Notes under the pieces: model-generated
Databases searched by the model: none
Told to the model about the DNA's origin: nothing
Seen by the model: only the letters and a program-made list of their open reading frames with translations
In this document: positions 43,331-53,533 of the stretch, in pieces
Layout of the letters: every line of letters begins with the position of its first letter
How positions within the stretch are numbered: the first letter of the stretch is position 1
Assembly: GCA_037892935.1 (NCBI GenBank)
Contig: JAYXKI010000007.1
Location: 1,984,001-2,048,000 of the forward strand
Source of the DNA: Phlebopus portentosus
Taxonomy: Eukaryota; Basidiomycota; Agaricomycetes; Boletales; Boletinellaceae
Reading direction: 5' to 3'
DNA length: 64,000 nucleotides
Program-made: the position numbers and the translations under genes

Positions 43331-43789
43331 TGTTAGGCGGACGGCTCAAGGACTGAGTTGAGGCAGGCCAACACAACAACAAACAAGCGTGAATGAGATA
43401 ATCCCAAACACGTCACTCAGGTCAAGACAGCTAAGACGAGGCTTAAGTCCAGACCGTCGAATGCTATGTCACAGTGAAGGTAAGTAGAATTCAGCAAACT
43501 AATAATACATGAGTAGATACCTATGTCGCAGTGAAGGTAAGTAGAATAGAAAGACAAGGAACAAAAGAGTCAAACTATCTACTTATATAGACTTTGAGCA
43601 CGGGAAAGGTCTACTCTAATAGGAAGTCACATGACCAGGAAAGAGATGATTAGTGAGCGTGATAGAACGTTGTGGAATGTTTCAGCAATTGGATGAATAA
43701 GCGCATAGGAAAAATAAAAGAAAAGGAAAAAGAATATTAAAATGAATGATGACATAAGAAAAGAAAAGAAAAATGTTCGAGTCCTTACA
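43331..43789 (-). repeat. Gypsy-2 3' LTR
   Basis: 459 bases; direct repeat of 49530-49989. Contains a short internal direct repeat (CTATGTCACAGTGAAGGTAAG, about 43466 and 43521) and a TATATAGAC-like segment (~43585). Confidence 0.93.
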
Positions 43790-43873
43790 TCACCCCCCCT
43801 TCAAGGTTGGGCGTCCCGACCAACCACATAAGCCTTCTGAGGATGTGAACTTGTACAGTGCTCGCAGGCTTTG

Positions 43874-44260
43874 TCAAGGTATCGTTAACTTCCTCGGAGC
43901 TCCAGGATGTTTGCGGTAGAATTCTTGAATTGACTCCTGCGCATTATCCTTGACGTCGGATTCTGGCTGCCAAGTCGCTTCCTCATATCCAACCCACTTG
44001 ACCAAGAATTGGAGCTTGCCTCGATGCAGACGCGAGTCGAGTATTTCTTCAACCTCGTACTCTTCCTGCTCATCAATGATCACTGGCGGTGGTGGAGGTG
44101 GTTTCTTCTGCAATTCAAAGGATGGTTGGACAGCTGGTTTGAGCAAGATCTCATTGAAAACTGGATGGACCTTCTTCCAGGTCTTTGGTAGTTTGAGTCT
44201 GTATGCGCTTGTGCCAACCTTTTCTACTACCTCGAAGGGACCGAACCATTTATCATCCAT
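43874..44260 (-). CDS. pol: Gypsy-2 integrase C-terminus with chromodomain
   Basis: In frame with the pol ORF beyond TGA 44291-44293 (VFLDG-stop-NIKT; the family reads LDGRNIKT, hence CGA to TGA). GPFEVVEKVGTSAYRLKLP is the GPY/F module; then EYEVEEILDSRLHRGKLQFL followed by VKWVGYEEATWQPE is the chromodomain. Ends at 43874. Confidence 0.9.
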   Translation of the reverse strand: MDDKWFGPFEVVEKVGTSAYRLKLPKTWKKVHPVFNEILLKPAVQPSFELQKKPPPPPPVIIDEQEEYEVEEILDSRLHRGKLQFLVKWVGYEEATWQPESDVKDNAQESIQEFYRKHPGAPRKLTIP

Positions 44261-44290
44261 CTTCTTTGTCAGTCGGATTGTCTTGATATT

Positions 44291-47254
44291 TCATCCATCT
44301 AAGAAGACTTTCTGCCCTGCCTCATAGGTAATGGACTTCCCAGCATGGCGGTTGTAGAAACACTTCATGTCTTCGTTTGCTTGGGTTAGGTTACCTTGAG
44401 CGAGTTCGTGCACCTCCTTGACATGCTTGGCAAATTCTTCTACTGACAGGTTTGATGATGCCGTTCCAACCCCCGTGAAGTCTAAGGGGTGCATTCCCAT
44501 ATTGACGAAGAAGGGAGATAGCTTCATCGCTGAATGTTCACAGTTGTTGTATGCGAATTCTGCGAGAGCCAGCCAGTCCGCCCAGTCCGACTGCCAATGG
44601 TTGACGTATAGCCGCAGGTATTGTTCCAGTTCCTGATTAACCCGCTCTGTCTGTCCGTCAGTTTGTGGGTGATACACTGTCGACGGGTTGCCTTCAATGT
44701 GGAGGAGCTTGTACAACTCCTTCATCATCTTTGCATCAAATTGCACCCCTCGGTCATGAATGATCTTCTGTGGTAGTCCGTGTAATCGGAAGACGTGGTC
44801 TCTGTAGATCCTAGCCATGCCTTCCACCGTTAACTTTGTCATTGTTGGAACCGCATGGATTTGTTTGCTAAAGCGATTGACCACTACGCAAATCACATTG
44901 AACCCATTTGATTCTGGCAACTCTCCGATTAGGTCGACCGTGACAATCTGCCATAGTGCCTCCGGCACCTCGTTAGGGTGCAAAACCTTTACTCTCGTTG
45001 TCCTTAGAGCCTTTGTCTGCTGACAATGATCACACCCCCGCACATACACCCGCACATCTGCACTCATCCTCGGCCACCAGTACCTGCTTGCTATCAGCTG
45101 GATCGTCTTTGTTGCTCCTGGATGTCCTGCCAGGGTCGAGTCATGGTGTTCCCTCATGACGTCCTCTCTGATGCTCGCTGGTACGTATAGCCGGCAGCCC
45201 TTTCTCCACATGTCCCCTCTCTTCTCGACGTCCTTCAGCCTCACTCCCTCATCCTCTTGTCTCTGTGCTTCCACGACCTTTTCAACGAGTACTTCTCTTG
45301 ATGTCTGAACCATTCCTCTAACCAGCCATTCCTTCTTGACGAAAGTCACATTCTCATTATCGCGCTCGCCCTTGTCATAATCCACCCGGCGTGACAACAG
45401 ATCAGCTTTTCCCAACGTCTTTCCGGGTTTATGGACTAGCGTGAAATCGAACTCAGCTAAATCGAGTTGCCAACGAGCTTGTCGACGATTTAACTTCTGC
45501 GGCAATTGGAAGTACGTTAGATTTGCATAGTCTGTCCATACCTCAAAAGGTTGGTTAGCTCCCTGGAGATATTGTCGCCATTCCTTTAGGGCTTGAACGA
45601 TGGTGAGCATTTCCTTGTCGTAAATCTCATAATTTTGCTCTGCCTCTAGGAATGTTGACGACCGATAAGCGATCACCTTCCATTTGCCGTCTTGTTTCTG
45701 GAGAAGGACTCCACCAGTCGCAAAGTCCGACGCATCTGCTTCTACATGGAAAGGGTCCTCATTGTTGGGTATTGCTAACACGGGAGGACTACTCAAACGA
45801 CGCTTCAATTCCTCAAATGCTGCCTGCTCATCTTCGCCCCATTTCCATTCCACCTTACCCATTAGGGTAGTCAAGGGTTTGACGACCGAACTGTAATCCT
45901 TAACAAAATGTCGCAACCAATTTCTTAATCCCAGGAATTGTTGCAGTTCATGGACGTTCCTTGGAACTGGCCAGTCCTGTACTGCTGCCGTCTTCTTGGG
46001 ATCCATTCGAACTTCGCCATTGCCAATAATGTGTCCGAGGTACTTGACTGTGTCAACTTCGAATTTGCACTTCTGCGGCTTTAGAAAAAGTCCATTTTGG
46101 CAAAGGATCTCAAAGACTCGTTTGGTGCGTCTGCGATGTTCTTCTAGATCATTCGAGAGGATGAGAATGTCATCGAGGTAAATGATGACGATACCCTCAT
46201 GAATTAGCTCCCAAAAGATGTCATTCATAAAGCCTTGGAACGTCGCTGGCGCATTACACAAGCCGAAGAACATGACTGTGGGTTCGAATAAGCCTAGATT
46301 TGTCCGGAATGCTGCCTTCCACTTGTCTCCCTCACGAATCCAGATGTTGTAGTATCCCCAACGAATGTCGAGCTTCGTGATGTACCTTGCATCCTTAACT
46401 TTGTCGATGAGCTCATTTATCAGCGGCAACGGGTATTTGTTCTTGACTGTCCCTTCATTGAGCTTTCGATAGTCTTGGATTGCTCGTAAGCTCCCATCCT
46501 CTTTCTTGATAAAGAAGAATGGTGACACCATTGGAGACTTTGACTGTCGGATATGTCCTGACGCTAGGTTTTCCTCAATGAACTCCCTCATTGCTTCTTG
46601 TTCTTTTGGCGATAACAGGTAAACCTTGCAGTCGCTGGGTTTGAAATCCGGTTTCAGGTCAATAGCATGGTCCCACGTTCGGTGGTTTGGTAAGCGTTCA
46701 AACAATTCCTCACTAAAGACGTCGGCGTATTCCTCCAGGTAAGGTGGCCATTTTGCCGCTTCCTTCATCCGCACATTCCTCACAAACTCTTCATCTATCT
46801 CCTCGCTCGACAGTGGTGACTCACATTCGTCAGGGCAACGGGTGAACTTAACTGTTCCTAACCTCCAATCAATCTCAGGATTATGCTTCGTCAACCAGTC
46901 ATGTCCGAGGAAGATGTTGCTTGACGCTAAGGATGTCACTGCCAGTCGAATCTCTTCCTCGTGTTTCCCAAAGAACATTCGTATGACTACGTATTCCTTG
47001 ATCAATCCAGCCTCGTTGCTTGTTCCGTCAGCATTGAAGACTGGTCTAGGCCGAATGTACCTTTGGGTGGGGAAACCATACCGTTTGACAAAACCTTTGT
47101 CGATGCATGAGCCCGTGCACCCTGAGTCGATCAGTGCATGAGCATCAATGAAGTTTTCCTCTTCGAGTAGGGGGTTTGACAAGTCTACTTTGTCATCACC
47201 TGCTACCTTTGGGTGTATGATGCTAACGAAGGTGTCCAACTCCTTTCCTCCCAC
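44291..47254 (-). CDS. pol: Gypsy-2 pol: protease, RT, RNase H, integrase
   Basis: 987 uninterrupted codons. Protease LIDSGCTGSCIDKGF (DSG intact, ~47130) and IFLGHDWLTKHNPEIDW. RT: IQDYRKLNEGTVKN, LDIRWGYYNIWI, FGLCNAPATFQGFMN, IIYLDDILIL (catalytic DD intact). RNase H: FHVEADASDFATGGVLLQ, YDKEMLTIVQALKEWRQYL. Integrase HHCC: HHDSTLAGHPGATKTIQL ... GCDHCQQTK; core: VDLIGELP, IHDRGVQFDAK, HPQTDGQTERVNQELEQYL. The first codon is defined by TGA 47258-47260, beyond which the frame continues to 47614, so the original pol was longer. Best-preserved pol in the window. Confidence 0.93.
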   Translation of the reverse strand: MGGKELDTFVSIIHPKVAGDDKVDLSNPLLEEENFIDAHALIDSGCTGSCIDKGFVKRYGFPTQRYIRPRPVFNADGTSNEAGLIKEYVVIRMFFGKHEEEIRLAVTSLASSNIFLGHDWLTKHNPEIDWRLGTVKFTRCPDECESPLSSEEIDEEFVRNVRMKEAAKWPPYLEEYADVFSEELFERLPNHRTWDHAIDLKPDFKPSDCKVYLLSPKEQEAMREFIEENLASGHIRQSKSPMVSPFFFIKKEDGSLRAIQDYRKLNEGTVKNKYPLPLINELIDKVKDARYITKLDIRWGYYNIWIREGDKWKAAFRTNLGLFEPTVMFFGLCNAPATFQGFMNDIFWELIHEGIVIIYLDDILILSNDLEEHRRRTKRVFEILCQNGLFLKPQKCKFEVDTVKYLGHIIGNGEVRMDPKKTAAVQDWPVPRNVHELQQFLGLRNWLRHFVKDYSSVVKPLTTLMGKVEWKWGEDEQAAFEELKRRLSSPPVLAIPNNEDPFHVEADASDFATGGVLLQKQDGKWKVIAYRSSTFLEAEQNYEIYDKEMLTIVQALKEWRQYLQGANQPFEVWTDYANLTYFQLPQKLNRRQARWQLDLAEFDFTLVHKPGKTLGKADLLSRRVDYDKGERDNENVTFVKKEWLVRGMVQTSREVLVEKVVEAQRQEDEGVRLKDVEKRGDMWRKGCRLYVPASIREDVMREHHDSTLAGHPGATKTIQLIASRYWWPRMSADVRVYVRGCDHCQQTKALRTTRVKVLHPNEVPEALWQIVTVDLIGELPESNGFNVICVVVNRFSKQIHAVPTMTKLTVEGMARIYRDHVFRLHGLPQKIIHDRGVQFDAKMMKELYKLLHIEGNPSTVYHPQTDGQTERVNQELEQYLRLYVNHWQSDWADWLALAEFAYNNCEHSAMKLSPFFVNMGMHPLDFTGVGTASSNLSVEEFAKHVKEVHELAQGNLTQANEDMKCFYNRHAGKSITYEAGQKVFLDG

Positions 47255-47257
47255 CCA

Positions 47258-47614
47258 TCACACGAACTGATCTGTGTCCACAATGCCCTCGCGCCATACC
47301 TCAGCCGCGCGTCTGCCTACTACATCCCACACTGCTTCAGTGACGTTCGCCTGAGCAACAATGTTCTTGCGGTAAGGTGCTTCCACCACAACCTCATTTT
47401 TTATAACAGTTTGATTCTGCTCTTCCTCTCTCAATTTGCCTGCTTGCGCATCTGTTCTTCTGACAAATAAATCTTCATAGACTTCGAAGTCATTGTTGTC
47501 ATCTTCAGATTCATCTGGCAGCACATCGGTAAGGATCTTTCGAAGGATGAAACCGTCACTGGTATTCGCATCTTGATATTGTACAACAGGACAATTATAT
47601 TTTAACGAGTCCAA
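47258..47614 (-). pseudogene. Gypsy-2 pol N-terminal segment
   Basis: 118 codons in the same frame as pol, separated from it by TGA 47258-47260 (DTDQFV-stop-WVGGKEL). Acidic/hydrophilic, no domain recognised; expected to link gag and protease. Confidence 0.7.
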
Positions 47615-47655
47615 TGAAAAGAGTCCTTTAGGAGACCGACCAGTCGTTCCGACGT

Positions 47656-49088
47656 CTACGCCTGGTCTTCTGGAAAACCCTCGCCTTCTATGAGTTCTTC
47701 CAGCTCAGCGGGTACCGCTCGTACATCGTCGTCATCGTCCTCTTCAAAGGAGGATTCCTTTGCTTGGCTGAGTTCCTCAAAGAGCGCCTTTCTGTCTGCT
47801 AGGACGAAGGCTGTGATGATGGCACGTATCACTTCACGACCTCGCGGGCATTCCCTGATGTAGTGGCCCACCTGACCACACTTGTAACAAGCATGTGTAC
47901 GACGCGCCTGGTTCATCATCACATTCATGGGTTGTCCTAAGCCTCCATACATTACTCCCGTAGCATCACGACGATCTTGAGCGGGGGGTATGAAAGGACG
48001 GGCTGCTTGTTGAGGCGGCATAAAACGTCTCATTGGTGGTGTCGGGGCTGGTTTCATCGCTGTCGAACTAATTGTCTTTCTCTGACGTTCAACTATCAGG
48101 TCCCTAATTTGGCGCTCGACTCTGTCAACCTTGACAGCGGCCTTCTTGAACTCTTTGTACGACGTCGGTTCATTGGGCAATCTCATGACACCTTCAACAA
48201 CCTTTGGGTTTAGCGCCCTCTTCAGACGACTCATCAACTATTCGTCATGTGCCTCTGTTGCTAGGCCAGCATCCACTCGGCAAATGTCAAACTTGTTGAA
48301 GAACTCATCAGCGTTGAGGTCTCCTTGGTATATCGTGTCTAGTCGTTCGAAGGCTTTCTGGGATCTGGCGGGGTCATCAAACGACGTGTCCAGCTTCTTC
48401 AAGAAGGCGTCCCAGCCGTCCGTGAATGTCAGGTTGCCATCTTCATCGACTGCTCCACTGGTGTAACTTTCTGCCCAGCGAGCCGCAGCACCACTCTTCA
48501 TGTACGACAGGGCGAACATAATCTTACTCATGTTCGTCCTGAACTCTGACTCAGATGCATAGATGTAGAGGTGCAGCTCTCGCTTGAAGTCCACATAATT
48601 GTGTTCGCTATCAAAGTCTCTTGGTTTGGCGATGTGGACCTTCTTCAACACCTTTGATCCTTGGTTCGCACCTTCACCTGCAGCTTGGAGTGCTAGTGCG
48701 ACCGCCGTCGCGAGATCAGTCATTGCTTCCTTTGACAATAACATCTCGTGTTCTTCTTCTTCTTCTTCTTCATCTTCTTCACTCGGTATAAGCGGTGCTG
48801 GTTCTCGGAATTTTCCAAATGCCGGTGAAGGCTTGGCAAGGGGGGGCAATGCTTGAGTGGTCGAACCCGATGGGTCTGGTAAGGGGGCTGTTGATTGCAT
48901 CGGAGTAGGAGGTGAGGGCTCGTCTACGTTGCCTTCTTGTTTCACTCTCCAGTGGAGGGACTTTCCTTCCCTCTGGGAGTACCACCTCTTGGCAGTCTCG
49001 TCCCACCAAGTGCCAAAGACTTGATTTCCTGCTTTGACAATGTAATGTCCTCGTGAAGCGCTCCACCTAGAGTTCGCAGGGAGGGCCG
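47656..49088 (-). pseudogene. gag: Gypsy-2 Gag
   Basis: Frame runs from about 49190 through TGA near 49088 (VELTDEQ-stop-AALPANSRW), then RGHYIVKAGNQVFGTWWDE, a Ser/Pro/Glu stretch with a poly-Glu run, and capsid helices KPRDFDSEHNYVDFKRELHL. It is cut by TAG 48238-48240 (AHDE-stop-LMSRLKRAL; CAG expected) and continues to zinc knuckle CYKCGQVGHYIREC (~47880), ending 47656. So two stops, each one transition from sense. Confidence 0.85.
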
Positions 49089-49529
49089 CTCATTGCTCGT
49101 CAGTTAGCTCCACCTTGATAGGCTGGGGGTGGAACGGGGATTGGGATGCTGTTCGGGCAGGACCGACTTCAGATAACCAGCTCGTCTTTGAAATTGACAA
49201 CTAAACGAAAAGCTCCAAGGTAGATAATGAAGGAGATACTAGTTGACGACTGGACTCTATGCGTTACCCACGAGAAGGTTTGATGGGAGTTCCAGAGGAG
49301 GGTGATTTGGAGCACCACAGTGATATGATTGGTTGATACTTCGGGTACTATCGGGTCACGTCGGAGTCAATCAGACTTCGACAGGCAAGATAGAGGTTTG
49401 TTGTCTGCACGGTAGGAACCGGGTTTCGTTCAATGTCGTCCTTCAAAGATATACTTCAGGAGACACATCACAGGCAAGCACTCGATGACAACGGAATCGG
49501 GCATGAGCCAGAGGTAGGTCTTTCTATTA
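49089..49529 (-). other. Gypsy-2 leader and gag start region
   Basis: Between 5' LTR and the gag segment listed above. Gag-like reading extends to about 49190; beyond that, to the LTR edge, no coding or standard PBS was recognised. Confidence 0.45.
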
Positions 49530-49989
49530 TGTTAGGCGGACGGCTCAAGGACTGAGTCGAGGCAGGCTAACATAACAACAAACAAGCGCGAATGAGATAA
49601 TCCCAAACACGTCGCTCAGGTCAAGACAGCTAAGACGAGGCTTAAGTCCAGACCGTCGAACGCTATGTCACAGTAAAGGTAAGTAGAATTCAGTAAACTA
49701 ATAATACAAGAGTAGATACCTATGTCACAGTGAAGGTAAGTAGAATAGAAAGACAAGGAACAAAAGAGTCAAACTATCTACTTATATAGACTTTGAGCAC
49801 GGGAAAGGTCTACTCTAATAAGAAGTCACATGACCAGGAAAGAGATGATTAGTGAGCATGATAGAACATTGTGGAATGTTCCAGCAATTGGATGAATAAG
49901 CGCATAGGAAAAATAAAAGAAAAGGAAAAAGAATATTAAAATGAATGATGACATAAGAAAAGAAAAGGAAAAATGTTCGAGTCCTTACA
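49530..49989 (-). repeat. Gypsy-2 5' LTR
   Basis: 460 bases, matching 43331-43789, followed by target duplication GAACT. Confidence 0.93.
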
Positions 49990-51686
49990 GAACTACCATC
50001 AAGTATAATGGTGACTTGACTTAGCAGAATTTAACTTCACGCTTATACATAAGCTAGGGAAGATGTTGGGAAAAGCTGACTTGCTGTCATGTCAAGCCAA
50101 CTATGATAAGGGCAAATATGATAATGAGAATATGATATTCATTAAGAAAGAATAGCTGGTCAGAGGTACAGTTTAGATGTTAAGAGACATGCTTATCAAA
50201 AAGGTTAAAGAGGTGCAGGAGCAAGAGGATAAGGCAGAGAGACCAAAGAGTGTAAAGAGGAGAGACAAAGTGTGGAGGACAAGTAACTGGCTGCACATTT
50301 CAGTAAGCATCAGAGAGGTCATCATGAAGGAACACTATGATTTGACCCTAGCAGGGCATCTAAGAGCAATGAAGATAATCCAGCTAATACCGCAGAAGTA
50401 CTGATGGCCAAAATTAAGTGAAGACATATAGGTATACATGCAAGAGTGTAATCACTGTCAATATACAAAGGCTCTAAGAAAGATAAGAGTGAAGGTTTTG
50501 CACCCAAACGAGGTGCCAAAGGCACCATGGCAAATTATCACAGTTGACCTGATTGGGGAGCTTCCAAAGTTGAATGGTTTTAATATAATCTGTGTCATAG
50601 TCAATTGTTTCAGTAAATAGATTTATGTGATACCAATGACAATAAAGCTGACAGCAGAAGAAATGGCTAAGATCTACCAAGATCAAGTCTTTCATCTATA
50701 TGGCCTACCTTGAAAGATTATCTATAATAGAGGAGTACAATTTGATGTGAAGATGATGCTGTACAAACTTCTCTACATCAAAGGCAATCTATTAATGACA
50801 TATTATCCTCAGATAAATAGACAAATAAAATGGGTTAACCAGAAGCTAAAACAATATCTATACCTGTATATCAATTATCAGCAATTGGATTGGGCAGACT
50901 GGTTAGCTCTAGTAGAATTTGCATACAACAACTGTAAACACTCAGCAATAAAACTTTTCTCATTCTTTATCAATACAGGTGTACATCCTATAGACTTTAT
51001 AGAAGTCAGAATGATATCATCTAGTCTGTTAGCAGAAGAGTTTGCCAAACATATTAGGAGGTACATGGACTTGCTCAGGCTAACCTGATCTAAGCAAATG
51101 AAGATATAAAATATTTTTACAATAGTCATACTAGAGAGTCTATTATGTACAAGGCTGGCCAGAACATTTTCTTAGATAGATGGAATATCAAAATGATCAG
51201 GCCGACAAAGAAATTGGATGATAAGTAGTTTGGCCCTTTTGAGATCATTGAGAAGGTTGGTGTAAGTGTATATTAACTTAAGCTACCAAAAACATAAAAG
51301 AAGGTACACCTAGTCTTTAATGAAGTCCTGCTCAAACCTGTCATTCAGTTATCTTTCAAGTTACAGAAGAAGGCACCTCCACCTCCATCTGTGATCATTG
51401 ATAAAGAGAAAGAATACAAGGTTGAAGAAATACTTAATTTGTAGCTATATCAAGGAAAGCTTCAGTTTCTTGTCAAATAAGTTAGTTATGATGGAGCAAC
51501 TTGGTAATCAGAGTCAGATGTTGATAACAATATGAAAGAATCAGTTGATAAATTCTATTACAAACACCTTAGAGCACCAAGAAAGTTAATGATACCTCAA
51601 TAGAATTTTCACATCTTATATAAATTCATCTCATTGGAAGGACTATGTGGTTGGTAGAGATAGCCAACCTTAAGAGGGGGGTGATA
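49990..51686 (+). pseudogene. Old gypsy relic, integrase to chromodomain part
   Basis: Continuation of the relic at 42049-43330 after the Gypsy-2 insertion. Readable pieces: LDLAEFNFTLIHKLGKMLGK, KADLLSCQANYDKG, CNHCQYTKALRK, VDLIGELPKLNGFN, WADWLALVEFAYNNCKHSA; later PPPPSVIIDKEKEYKVEEIL (chromodomain start). Many stops. Ends with a purine tract AAGAGGGGGGTGA at about 51673-51685. Confidence 0.85.
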
Positions 51687-52129
51687 TAAGGACTCAAACT
51701 TTTCCCTTTCCTTTTCTCTTTATTTTCCTACTTATACCGACATGTACTGGTGCATATCGATTATTTTAATTTTCTTCTCTTTTCCTTTCTTTTTCTCTTA
51801 TTTTCTTACTTATATTTAGTTATCTATTTTCTGGAACATTCTATCATTTTCTACAATGCTCACTAATTACTCTACTCCTTTATAATATGACTTCCAAATA
51901 GAGTAGACCTTTCCCATAAGCACTGTGTATATAAGTAGCTAATTTGACTTTTTGATTCCCCATCTTACTATTCTACTTACTACTATAACGACTTAGCATT
52001 CAATGGTCTGGACTTAATCTTATCTTAGCTGTCTTGATCTAAATAATGTATCTAGGATTATCTCACTTATACTTATTTGTTATTATATTGGCCTTGCCTC
52101 AACTCAGCTCCTGAGCCATCTACCTAACA
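51687..52129 (+). repeat. Degraded 3' LTR of the old gypsy relic
   Basis: Starts TATAAGGACTC (intact family, in element orientation: TGTAAGGACTC) right after the purine tract and ends CCTAACA at 52129. Internal blocks such as GAACATTCTATCA and AAATAGAGTAGACCTTTCCC match the Gypsy-2 LTR with many C to T changes. Confidence 0.8.
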
Positions 52130-52995
52130 TTCTGATGATTGGGATGCAGTTGCACTTGTCATGAAATGGCTGAAGTTACTTTGAGGCACTACTAAGAAAA
52201 TATCAACAACAAGCCAGTATATGCTCTCCTCAACATTTAGCTGCTTCCTAGTTCTTTAAAATTATTTGCATATATACCTAAAGGAACTACGTGATGATGT
52301 ATCAATGCAGCTTCAAAATGGCCTTAAATCTGCACATCAGAAACTAGCGGATTATTTTAGTTGCTTCTCCATATCTCTATACTATTTGTGGTCTTCATAT
52401 AAGTTGTTGTCTTGTTCTCTTATGTATTTTTAAATACCTTCTGTCTTTTAGTACTAGATCCTTGTATATCTTATAATAGAATGAAGAATATTGCTAAAGG
52501 AAATTTGCAGCTTTCACAGCTTATTGAGAGTTTGAAATCAGCTCTCGAGATGCATTTTAAACAATATTATGCTGTGAAAGAAGTACCTTTAAAAGAAAAG
52601 CAGTCTGATCATCATTCAGACTTCATGCATAATTTTGCATGAGTTTTTGCAAGCAACATGTCTCTTTCTTTAACCAATGAACTATATGAATACTTTTCAA
52701 TGAAGGTGGAAACATCTTAGACTATTGGAGAACTAGCTAACTGGTGGGCAGTAAGACATTCATAATTTTCATATTTATCTCAACTTGCTTGAGATATCCA
52801 TTGTATTCCTGGTATGTTGTTTAGTTATGTCTTGCTAGCTATAATATATTATCTTTTATAAGATCAGCTGTAGCAGTCGAACAAATATTTTCCAGTGGTC
52901 ATAATACCATTGCTCTTTGCTGGTCCTGTATTACTCTAAAGACAATCAGCAATCTTGTAATAGTCAAGTATGCAATACACAAGGAAACTTAATTT
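52130..52995 (+). pseudogene. hAT transposase relic (C-terminal part)
   Basis: Pieces in successive frames: DWDAVALVMKWLK, LRDDVSMQLQNGLKSAHQKL, VLDPCISYNRMKNIAK, then the hAT dimerisation region YLSQLA-stop-DIHCIP and, after an intron-like gap, SAVAVEQIFSSGHNTIALCW. This corresponds to the SAxxERxFS block conserved in hAT elements. Multiple stops and frame changes; inactive. No terminal repeats found. Confidence 0.75.
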
Positions 52996-53017
52996 ATATA
53001 TTCTTAACATACATATG

Positions 53018-53040
53018 TATATATATATATATATATATGC
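53018..53040. repeat. (TA)n microsatellite
   Basis: Uninterrupted TA run of about 20 bases within a 120-base stretch made almost only of TATATG/CATATA-like words. Confidence 0.85.
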
Positions 53041-53169
53041 CATATACACTATATAATAATATATGATCATATCCAAATCTCACTTCAAGACCAAATATAT
53101 ACACATATTTTATATGACCATATATGTATAAGCTCAAAAATTATAGGTGTGTATTGTTTATGGTACATA

Positions 53170-53405
53170 TAAAACCCTACAAGAAAAAGGTAAAAACAAT
53201 ATTTTTGCCATTTTGGGGTCAGTTTTTGCTCAAGTTTCTCAATCTTTGTTTCTAAATGAAAACTCTTTCAAAAGCATGAATTTAGCAACTTAAATGATGT
53301 AAAACTGTTAAGATTTGGGTGAGATATAATTTTATTTGTGTTTTGAGGCTCTTGTGACATGAAAAGTGACAAGACCACATGATTCCCAAGAATTCTGTAA
53401 GATAT
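53170..53405 (+). repeat. Degraded half of a MITE-A copy
   Basis: Resembles the right arm of MITE-A (about 30940-31150): AAAAACAATATTTTTGCCAT, TTTGGGTGAGATATAATTTT and TGTGTTTTGAGGCTC are shared. Only one arm is seen, with more divergence than the copy at 30081-31164. Confidence 0.7.
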
Positions 53406-53533
53406 TCGGACTCTGATGCATATAACACACACACCTTAAACTTGAGAATTGCTAACCTGCAATTATGATACAATGCATTATAACAATTTCAACTGTAACA
53501 TAAAGAAGACCAGATAGCCACAAGAAAACGTAG

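Larger units (their letters stand above)
43331..49989 (-). mobile_element. Gypsy-2: Ty3/gypsy chromovirus inserted in an older relative
   Basis: Minus-strand element, 6.66 kb. LTRs 43331-43789 and 49530-49989 (459/460 bases; plus strand TGTTAGG...CCTTACA); target duplication GAACT (43326-43330, 49990-49994). The purine tract (AAGGGGGGTGA on the minus strand) abuts the 3' LTR at 43790-43801. The host sequence on both sides is a decayed copy of the same family in the opposite orientation. LTRs differ at about 3% of sites by eye, nearly all transitions, so it is somewhat older than Gypsy-1. Confidence 0.94.
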
